A stretch of DNA of 64,000 bases from Anagrus nilaparvatae (Eukaryota; Arthropoda; Insecta; Hymenoptera; Mymaridae), in contig JAKSXM010000231.1 of the NCBI GenBank assembly GCA_022575985.1, positions 870,501 to 934,500 of the forward strand, read 5' to 3'. Shown here in pieces: positions 55,690 through 64,000 of the stretch. A model generated the notes under the pieces. The model had not been told where the DNA came from and ran no database searches. It worked only from the letters and a program-made list of their open reading frames with translations. The translations under genes were made by a program, and so were the position numbers. Each line of letters begins with the position of its first letter. Positions within the stretch are counted from its first letter, which is position 1.

Positions 55690-56850
55690 AAATTTTAAAT
55701 TCAAAATAACATAAACATTATTAATTTAAATCGAGAGGTTATGGGCGAATTTAATGAATTTAATAAACTTTGTTAATTTAATGATTATTATATCTATTTG
55801 TATATAATAAATTAATTTAATAATGTTTGGAATAAGTAATAAAAATTTTCTAACCTCAATATTGAATATGTTTATTGTTTATGTTTTTATAATGGGTAAA
55901 GTAAAGTGAATTATTTAAATTAATTTATTTTGCAGGTATATAAGTGCGTTCTTTGAAAGTTATAAATTATGACTGTGAATGTTATTTTGCCAAATTGATT
56001 GAATTTTATAGAAACAAAAACATTGCAGTTAATTATTGGTAATTCTTTACCAAAAAAAAATTTTTTAATTATAAAATGTAAAAAAGAAGGAAACAGATGA
56101 TTTTCTTTAATAAAACGTAATAGCTATTTATTAAACAAGGGATGAAATATTGGTTTCGGCTTTGCATGCAGTTGGATACACGAGCGAGTGCAGACAGCAT
56201 GCGAAAGTCGAACCCCGCATATTTTTCCCGTGTTCTAAAATATAGTTTTACATATAATGGGCAAAAAAGCCGTCTCCCTAGGGCAGAAAATAGGCTTTTT
56301 TTGCCCTAGATATGTAAATAGTATATTACGATCCTAGGCCCGAAAAATAAAGGATGACCGCAGTTTAGTGCGATTTGGGTCATTCTTTGTTAATGGCCAA
56401 AGGTCGTATAAAATTTTTCTGAGACAGAAAAATATATTTGTTAAAGATAAAATTGATGAACTTTCTTTAATTATTGAATAGCTCCTTTGTGATTAAATTA
56501 ATAAAAAATAATAGTAAAAAATAAAAAATACCCTATTTTTTTGAAAATTTGTATGATTGCGTATTTTCAATTATTGTCTCTTTTTTCTCAAGTTATACTA
56601 AAATTTACAAGCATACGCAAAATTTCACATAAAATGCAAGTAAATAAAGTCAGAATTTTTTTGATCAGGTATCGAGTGGCTGGGCAGATAATTACAAAAT
56701 TGAATAAAATAATTGAATAAAATAAAAGCCATTATTTTCGATGAAGAGTTCTGTTAAAAAAAATTCCAAGAGATAAAATAATCAACTATCGATTTTTATG
56801 CTAAAAAAATAATTTTTAAATTTATAAGATGGACACAGTATACTTTTATT
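55690..56850. other. Intergenic, AT-rich
   Basis: No gene. 56,262-56,400 contains the dyad GGGCAAAAAAGCC / GGCTTTTTTTGCCC and GACCGCAGTTTAGTGCGAT, related to the small element that follows. Confidence 0.5.
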
Positions 56851-56852
56851 CT

Positions 56853-56955
56853 AGGCCGCAAAAATAAAGAATGGCCCAGATCACACGCAAATTGCAATCC
56901 GAGGCGAAGCCGAGGTTGACAAACTGCGATCTGGGACATTCTTTTTTTTGCGGCC
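56853..56955. repeat. ~100-bp foldback, GGCCGCAAAAATAAAGAATG ends
   Basis: GGCCGCAAAAATAAAGAATG and GCCCAGATC pair with GATCTGGGACATTC and TTTTTGCGGCC. The GC-richer loop reads GAGGCGAAGCCGAGG, similar to GGTGAAGCCGGGCGCGAG at about 19,045. Confidence 0.65.
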
Positions 56956-57020
56956 GAGGGCAAAACATAATTTTTCTTTGTCAGAGGCAAAAAAACACGT
57001 ATTTTTGAATCGCGCCGTGG

Positions 57021-57506
57021 CACAGTGTGGCAAAATGGACAAAAATCGCTCTTGGACTGAGTTTTTGAGCTATCGACTTGAAACCTGTTTTGAACGACTT
57101 TAAAATAAGTCTGCTTTCGTGTCTCACTGCGGATTTTTCATATTTCTTTATTTATAATTAGCCTATTTACTAAAAATTAATTTTGTGCAAGATTCTAAAA
57201 TATGCAAAAATTATGATTTAATATTTTTTTACTTAAAAATGTTTTTTAATTTTTATGTATATAATGCTGGATTAACACAAAAAAATTTCCCGTTTGTTTA
57301 AGAGTCCAAAAAATGTAGGAAGTGAAAATTTCGATAAATGAATAGGTTGAGGTCGTGTAAATAGGCTAATTAAAAATAAAAAAATATGAAAAATCCGCAG
57401 TGAGAGACGAAAGCAGGCTTATTTTAAAGTCGTTCAAAACAAGTTTCAAGTCGATAGCTCAAAAACTCAGTCCAAGAGCGATTTTTGTCCATTTTGCCAC
57501 ACTGTG
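57021..57506. mobile_element. 486-bp foldback, CACAGTGTGGCAAAATGG ends
   Basis: Arms of about 165 bp are inverse (CACAGTGTGGCAAAATGGAC ... GTCCATTTTGCCACACTGTG). AT-rich centre. No target duplication is clear. Confidence 0.85.
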
Positions 57507-57590
57507 CCCGGCCGGGAAATATGTGCTTTCTGGCCGCTGACAGGAAAAAAAATGGAAGACGCCCATGTTGCTATTCCGCATAATATATAT

Positions 57591-58957
57591 GAGTTATTCT
57601 TAGTGTAACTAACATAAAAGGCAGGTCAAAATCTGGGATCTTAAAAAAACCCATTGGACTGGATTTACTATGTGAAAATATGATACCATGCTAATTTTTA
57701 AGGTGCTAGATTCAATGGTTTCGAAATGGCAGCTGTTTTTCGATTTTTTTTTTTGTACAAATTTGCTGCAAAAATCTGAAAAAATATTTCGATTTTAATT
57801 TTTCACCACTCTACATACAGCTAAAAAATAATGTTCAACTACGGGAGGTATGTAAAATTTTTCGCAGAATCCGAAACTACCATTAGTTTTTCGGAAAAAT
57901 TTCAAGAAAAGTCGGAAAGTCGGAAAAACTAATAGGAATCTTCAAATATGAATTTCTCAAAAACTGTGTTTTTTTTCATATAATTGGCCTTAAAATTTGT
58001 CTTTTCACATGTACTTTTTGTTGGTAAATATTTTTTCAGGATATCAACCTTTAAAGTAATTAAAAATTCAAAACACGAATTTTCATAACCTTCCATTATC
58101 CGAAATTTTCCGGATTTTCCTGTAATCGAATAAAAATTCTGACTCAATTTTTAGATCCCTCGGGAAATTTTACCATAGCCCACTTTTTTGAGAAATTTTT
58201 AACATTTTTGTAATACTGAATAAAATAAAGAAGAAACATTTTGCATAAAAATAAAAAAAAATAAAATTTTGCTCATTTTTTGAATTTTTTATTTATTGTC
58301 AATTTTACGAATTATTATTGTTTTTTATTTATACAGCATTACTGTAAGGTTCAAAATGTCTCAAAAAAGAGGGTCTATAGTGAAATTTTCCGAGGAATCC
58401 AAAAATTGAGTCAGAATTTTCATGCGATGAGAGGGAAACCCGAAAAATGGAAAATTTCGAAAAATGGAAGATTATTAAAGTTCATTTTTTTTAAGACCGA
58501 CATCCCTCAAAATCTTTTTATCAACAAAAAGTACATAGGAAAACTTAGGCTAATCGCAGGCCAATTAGAGGAAAAAAAATTCCGCTTTTTGAAAAATTCA
58601 TATTTGAAAGTTCCTTTTATTTTTTCCGATTTTTCGGGTTTTCTTGAGGTTTTTCCGAAAAACTAATGGTAGTTTCGTATTCTGCGAAAAATTTCACATA
58701 CTCTTTGAGTTGAAAATTGTTTTTTAACTGTATGCAGAGTGATGAAAAATTAAAATGACTAATTTTTTCAGATTTTGGCAGCAAATTTGAAGCAAAAAAA
58801 AAATCGAAAAACAGCTGCCATTTCGAAAATATTGAAGTTAGTACCTTAAAAATTTGCATAGTGTCAGATTTTCACATACTGAACCCAGTCCAATCAGTTT
58901 TTTTAAGATTCTAGACTTTGAACTGCCTTTTATATTAGTTACACTGAGAATTACTCA
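57591..58957. mobile_element. 1.37-kb foldback related by its core to the GGGTGG family
   Basis: GAGTTATTCTTAGTGTAACT at the left and the near inverse AGTTACACTGAGAATTACTC at the right, with TATAT/ATGTATA flanks. Arms of about 680 bp show many mismatches, so it is older. The central 58,090-58,470 matches the arm core of the elements at 11,475 and 52,090 (CCTCGGGAAATTTTAC, AGAGGGTCTATAGT, TTGCATAAAAATAAA), while the outer arms differ. The 128-codon frame at 58,280-58,666 is arm sequence. Confidence 0.8.
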
Positions 58958-59189
58958 TGTATAAATATAGATAACTAAAAAAAATTCAGACAAAAATTTC
59001 CTTCTGATAATGGAATAAAAATAAATTTGTATATAAAAGTCAAAACGTATCAAGGAATAACAACTGCAAAATTATCTAAACGTAAAGATCGCATTAAGAC
59101 AAAATTTGTTTAAACTAAAATAACGATTTGCTATAAATAATGTTATCTTCTGGGATTTACAAATATTACAATTTAGACTGATCCCATTA

Positions 59190-59275
59190 TCTCCTCACCT
59201 TAAATCGCACACATTTGATCCCCCCTCCCTTAAATTTCGAAATCCCAGGGTACCCCGACCTATAAACATGTTCCA
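59190..59275. repeat. Fragment of the AACATG repeat
   Basis: CCCCCCTCCCTTAAATTTCG and CCTATAAACATGTTCC match the 43,660-43,729 end. Confidence 0.65.
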
Positions 59276-60819
59276 AAATGGGTCAGAGATCCATCAGACA
59301 TGCGGGTGAGAGATACTTTAGAGGAAAGTGCAAATGAAAGAATGTATCGGCAGTGAAGAAACTTTTGAGTACGCAGATGGGGATTCAGATTAATTAAGGT
59401 GAAGGTGAGGGTGAAAAGTGTACGTTTAAAAGGCTTAAATTGGGATTAGAGCTAGATGACAGAGAAATCATAACATTGACTGTTAGAAATAAATTTGAGA
59501 AGAGAGGTTAGTTAAAAATTTAAGAAAAAAATAGAAATTAGAAACAATAAGCAAGGTCATGACAAAATGATAAAATATATCATTCCCCAAGAGAATGACA
59601 AAATAATATTTAACGTAGCCAGTAATGCGTCTGTAAGAATTTCTACAAATGATTTCTCTTCATACTCCTAGGTGTTCTGTTTTTCATTTCCTTGAATTTT
59701 CAAGCATTGATTTAAATTTTCATGCAAAATTTAAACAGAGCAACCTCTCAGAAAAAATCTATACAAATTTCTAATTGTATATCCCTACTAAAGCAAATGG
59801 GCAGATTGTTACCAGAAGTCACGCGGCCCGATGGAGGCCCACCTTAGGACTGCTGGTGGGCGGCGTGTCGCGGTTTGTTTTAGATAGGGAGTATAAACTA
59901 CTAAGATAGATAAATCGCTAATAGCTTAAAAATCAGATAATTTCTATTTTCATTTTAAAACATTTTTTTCATTATAAAAATTAAATAAAAACAACATAAT
60001 TTGGTCTCTGTGTAAGGTGAAGTTGAATCTATAAAAAAAAAAAATTCAAGAAGTTCATGGTGGGAAAATCTGTTAATTCTTAAATAATCAAATAAAATTA
60101 AGATAATAAATGAAATATTTATTATAAATTGCTTAATTAACTAATAAATACGTGAATAATTAATAAATTATAAATTATAATTAATTATTAATACGCAAAT
60201 AAATAAATTTTAAAGAGCGCGGTTTCCCTCTCCATAGATAATTTTTAAATATTTTTTTAAATTTTAACTTTTCTCATAGTATGGACGATCTGTCCTCCTA
60301 TTCTAAAACTAAATATTTTTTACTCATCTAAGTAGTTTACACTAAATCCCAACTGAATATAACCAGAAATCTTTTTTTTCTTCATAAATTACAAACGTAT
60401 CCTAACTCAATTCATCAATCTGTGCGCGAAGCGCAGTTGAATCTATTAATAAAATCTCAAATTGTATACGCACTTTACGAGCTTATTATTTACAATTATA
60501 TTTTGATGATCATTGTCTTCATTGTTAAACATCGTAATTCAATGTTTTCAAATTTACAAAGTAAATAAAAATCTGCAAAAAGATTTTCATAACATAAATA
60601 ATTATAATAAATTTAAGAACTGATTCAAATTTTTATTGAATAAATTAAAAATCAAGTGCTAAATGAATACAAATATTGAATCTATCCGCAATTTCAAAAT
60701 TTGTTTCCGCACCTACAGATGTTAAATGTTGTCAGTAACAATGTTAATTTATGCAATATTCATTATAACCCAACTTTATTTCGGTAACAAGCAAAATATT
60801 GTAATATTTAAATAATCCA
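59276..60819. other. Intergenic; GC-rich island and unassigned coding-like scrap
   Basis: About 59,275-59,350 (plus) reads WVRDPSDMRVRDTLEESANE before a stop. It has codon-like character but no recognised family. 59,813-59,880 is markedly GC-rich (CACGCGGCCCGATGGAGGCC, GGTGGGCGGCGTGTCGCGG) against its AT-rich surroundings. The rest shows nothing. Confidence 0.4.
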
Positions 60820-60999
60820 GTTTTTTCAACATAAAAATTTCTTGTCGTTATCAATCGAAACAAAACCTAACCTATGTTTTGACCCGTAATTTTTGCCTTT
60901 TTTGCCGTAAACTCCACGTTTCTAACTTTTTTCACGCTCTGGTTTATCCTTTTCGGACAAACAAACATACAAAATTAAAGATTTATATATATAATATAT
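60820..60999. repeat. Dispersed repeat, second copy of the 54,000 family
   Basis: GTCGTTATCAATCGAAAC and TTTTGCCGTAAACTCCACG match 54,060-54,190. It ends GGACAAACAAACATAC. Confidence 0.7.
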
Positions 61000-61095
61000 A
61001 TATAGGATAGGATAGGATAGGATATACTAGCAAAAGTTGTAGGGGGGGGGGGCTCCGCTTGTGTCTTATTACTTCGCTTTTGTATTGCTTTAAAA
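61000..61095. repeat. (GGATA)n followed by a repeat shared with 33,246
   Basis: Four to five GGATA units, then TACTAGCAAAAGTTGTAGGG, a G-run and CTCCGCTTGTG. The latter matches 33,246-33,330. Confidence 0.6.
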
Positions 61096-61689
61096 AATCA
61101 TTTTTCACTACAAATTTATAATTATGCAAACACTTTGAAGCTATTCAGAGCATCGTAGGTGAAAAATTAAGGAAAAATTGTAGGTTCTGATTGCTTCTCT
61201 AATTATAATAGAGAATGAACGCATTCTTCTGAATTAAGTGTTAATTCGTGTTTTATATGTGTATGTAAAAAATTACTCTCAAATAAAAGAATGATATTCT
61301 GTCTGTTAAATGATATTAGATTTGAAATGCATTAAGTCTAAACTAATAAATGATTATTGTAAAGAGGATAGAAATTTTTTTTTTTAAATTAATAAATAAT
61401 AAATTAAATTAATAAATTAATAAATTTTATGTGAATAATAAATTTTTTTTACTTATACATATGTATTAAATGTTACCTAAAAAAAGATTAACCAAATTTG
61501 TGAGTTGAAAATAATTTTGAATCCTTAGTAAAAAGTAGTATTTATTATTTTAATTTAAAGAGACTTACAAATATCGTAGAAAATACAAAAAAATTTTTCG
61601 ATAACTAAAAAAAAAGTTAATAATTGATTAATTTATTTCGTTTTATGAATCCTAAAATTTCTTGCATTTGTCTCCCGGATTCTCATTTT
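61096..61689. other. Intergenic, AT-rich
   Basis: No gene or clear repeat. TAAATTAATAAAT-type low complexity near 61,385-61,430. Confidence 0.5.
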
Positions 61690-62080
61690 TCCCACAAATC
61701 ATATAAAAAATTATTTTTAAAAATCAAAAATTTTTTCAACAATAATAAAAAACTATTTTATTAATTTTGAAGAAACGTCGGTTTTTAATAAAAATTTAAT
61801 TGAGTACGTATAAATTAGTTCTGAATCAAGTAATAACAATTGTGACAGTTAAATTTTATCATATTTTTCAGATATTTCACTTTTTAACCAAATTTTTAAA
61901 AAATTTTATTTATCCCAAAAATAGTAAAAATTGAATATCTCCAAAAGTACTATAGCTGAGTCGCAAAACTATGGCCTATGTCTCCCACAGACTTTTTTTT
62001 AAAATTTTAACACTGTTTTATATAATTTTGTTCATTGTTTCGAGCCTCATGATAAAACAAACAGGCACACAGGTATATAA
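61690..62080. repeat. Dispersed repeat family (GACAGACAGACA type), third copy
   Basis: Matches 33,690-34,075 in order: GAAGAAACGTCGGTTTTTAA, GTACTATAGCTGAGTCGC, CTATGGCCTATGTC, and a tail AAACAGGCACACAGGTA. Diverged. Confidence 0.65.
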
Positions 62081-62104
62081 ATGATGGTTTCTTATACGAA
62101 GTAT

Positions 62105-63868
62105 CACTTAATGATGTTATTCTAGCAGTTTCTCATTTTACATCTCAGGCCAAAGGATCTGATAAAATTCCTCATAAAATTATTGCTAAGTCTTTACCAG
62201 TTCTTGGACCATTTATTGTAAAACTATTCAATGCTTCCTTAAAAAATGGAGTTTTTCCTTCTACTTGGAAAAGATCACTACTTCAAGCAATCAAGAAAAC
62301 ATTACTCCCTCTTCACCTGGTGACTTTAGACCAATTGCCTTGTTATGCTTTTTAGCAAAAGTACTTGAAAAGCTGGCACATGATCAGATCACAACGTATC
62401 TAAAACAGAATAAAATATTGGACCTACTACAGACTGGATTTAGACAGTATAGTGGCACTGTGACTGCCTTACTAAAACTGACAGATGATATTAGATCTGG
62501 AATTCATAAAAGATTAAATTAAATTATTAATTTTTATTTTTTATTAACTATTTTTTTGATAAACATATACCTAAATCGACCAGCAGAGGTGAACAGCTAA
62601 CCAGGGAATTATCTCTCCCAAAATTGAGAAAATGGCATGGTGACTCTTCTTTTCAAATATAGGGTGGAACTCACTACCAACTTCTATTAGATTCCTGCCC
62701 TCAATTAACTCCTTAAAGTTAGCACTCCTTAGTTACTTAAGATCCTCAAAACACACATTTAATGACTCAGTATTTTAACCATATGATACTTGACTGCTAC
62801 TTTAACTGTGATTATTCAATCATTATAATATTTATACAACAAACCTGCATTGTCATTTTGCCATTAAATAGCTTTTACTTATATTTTAATATACATTTAT
62901 AACATAAATTGCGTTAAGGTACCAAGCCAGTGAAATTTTTTTCAGATATCAAAAAATTTTTTTTTTTTTTAATCGATGTTAAATATATCCAAAAATATCG
63001 TGTTAAAATATTTTTTCAAAATTCGAAGTCTAAGTGCTATAAATAACGGGATTAAGGAGCGCGTGACCGTACTTCACTGCAGGTATACAAAATTTTAAAC
63101 TCGATTTACTCGAAACTACTTTTTTTCACATGGCCGACAGTTAATCTCGGGATTGGCTCGACCGATTTGGAAAAAAGTGGTTTTGTTTTGTTTATTTACT
63201 AGTTGTGTATGCCAATTCACCAGAAAAATAAACAATTTTTTAAAATTTAACTCTCTTTTTATGAGAGAAAGGTCAAAAAACGTGGTCCATTTTTGAAATT
63301 GCTTTTTTAAAAACACTTGTAAAATTTTTCCTTTTGCATTTTTTTTATTTTTCTGGTGAATTGTCATGTAAGACACTTTACTAATTATGGATTTTTTTTT
63401 TTTTTTTATCAGATGATCCAATCCGGAGATTATCTGTCGGCAGTGGAGCAAGTTTTTTTTTTTAGGCGAAACTTCAACGACACCTATATTAAAGCCAAAT
63501 AGTGGGCATCGAAAAAAAAATTTTTTTTTGTAATGTTTAAACCTTCATAAAATACTATGTAAATTTTTAAAGCTCCAATAAATATACTTTTTGAGTAAAA
63601 TAATTTTAAAAAAATCATTAAAAAACACCACATTTCACTGGCTTGGTACCTTAAAGACTGATTATATCATGTTTCATTATCTATTATTTTATTTTTACTT
63701 TAATTAAATATATTACTTTATGTAAATACTAAATATATTTAAAATTGTTGTATAATTTCGAATTAATTTATTGTTACTGATTCAAATTATATATAATTGT
63801 TACTATCATGTATACAAAATTTTTGTAGTGGACAAATAAAGCAAACTATACTATAAATAAATTATTAA
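62105..63868 (+). pseudogene. Jockey-like LINE, decayed and internally deleted
   Basis: Reads VILAVSHFTSQAKGSDKIPH and VFPSTWKRSLLQAIKK, then after a frameshift near 62,295 FRPIALLCFLAKVLEKLAHD and ILDLLQTGFR to a stop at 62,522. All match the LINE at 9187. The palm domain with YADD is missing. C-terminal text (TRELSLPKLRK-like, 62,590-62,760) follows out of frame. The 3' UTR appears to continue beyond a nested TTAA element (62,918-63,650) to an A-rich AATAAAT tail at about 63,860. Confidence 0.8.
62918..63650. mobile_element. 733-bp TTAA-flanked MITE, GGTACCAAGCCAGTG ends
   Basis: TTAA-GGTACCAAGCCAGTGAAAT at the left and ATTTCACTGGCTTGGTACC-TTAA at the right, exact inverses. The interior holds a second inverse pair (GGCCGACAGTTAATCTC at about 63,132 and GGAGATTATCTGTCGGC at about 63,425). 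It splits the LINE 3' region. A different TTAA family from the CCCATTAA group. Confidence 0.85.
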
Positions 63869-64000
63869 AAACACCATAAAAAATGAAAAAATGAAAACAA
63901 ATTTTTATACTGGCTTCAAAAATTTTTTATAAAATTTTACAGATACCTCCGTTTTAAATAAAAATTTAAGTGAATACGTAAGAATTGATTCCAAATCGAA
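63869..64000. repeat. Dispersed repeat family (GACAGACAGACA type), start of a fourth copy
   Basis: CACCATAAAAAATGAAAAAA and GATACCTCCGTTTTAAATAA match 33,700-33,800. Runs off the window. Confidence 0.7.

Noticed and set aside
58280..58666. 128-codon ORF
   Set aside because: Lies in the arm and core of a degenerate foldback that also reads through in inverse. No domain.
1..64000. tRNA, rRNA, riboswitch or bacterial operon signals
   Set aside because: None recognisable. The window shows eukaryotic introns and transposons, so ribosome-binding sites and operons do not apply.

Overview
The window is eukaryotic and almost certainly from an insect. It is very AT-rich by eye, gene-poor and packed with transposable elements. 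It holds intact single-exon variant ionotropic receptor (IR) genes and a decayed F-box/leucine-rich-repeat gene with a GT-AG intron. LINEs of the jockey and R1 types, a Helitron and many foldback MITEs fill the rest. An AT-rich hymenopteran, such as a braconid parasitoid wasp, is my best guess, from the AT content and from what I recall of IR and F-box gene expansions in such genomes. No single sequence proves this.

Layout. 0-1 kb: F-box/LRR pseudogene (minus). 2.8-4.7 kb: IR gene 1 (minus). 5.6-8.3 kb: two foldback elements. 8.7-11.1 kb: a 5'-truncated jockey-like LINE with one in-frame stop. 11.5-13.2 kb: a near-perfect 1.76-kb foldback whose sister lies at 52.1-53.8 kb in opposite orientation. 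14-18 kb: Helitron ends, small MITEs and a 1.1-kb foldback.

The dominant structure runs from about 18.2 to 47.3 kb. It is a very large imperfect inverted duplication with arms of about 12 kb each. Each arm carries one intact 627-aa IR gene: IR gene 2 at 22,462-24,345 (minus) and IR gene 3 at 39,207-41,090 (plus). Their 5' ends face the centre. Next to the spacer each arm carries a ~237-bp tandem array. The spacer (about 30.7-35.6 kb) contains an R1-clade LINE split into two head-to-head halves, as expected from twin priming. Each arm has insertions that the other lacks, so the opposite arm preserves pre-insertion sites and allows target-site duplications to be read directly (TTAA, TTTC, TA).

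47-64 kb: satellite-like arrays, a PHD-finger pseudogene, several foldbacks, a decayed multi-exon pseudogene with a C2H2-like motif (54.2-55.5 kb), and a second decayed jockey-like LINE interrupted by a TTAA-flanked element (62.1-63.9 kb).

Only the three IR genes look intact. They should encode membrane receptors of chemosensory type. Gene 3 differs from gene 2 mainly in one 28-residue block ahead of the first membrane segment. Everything else is pseudogenes or mobile and repetitive DNA.
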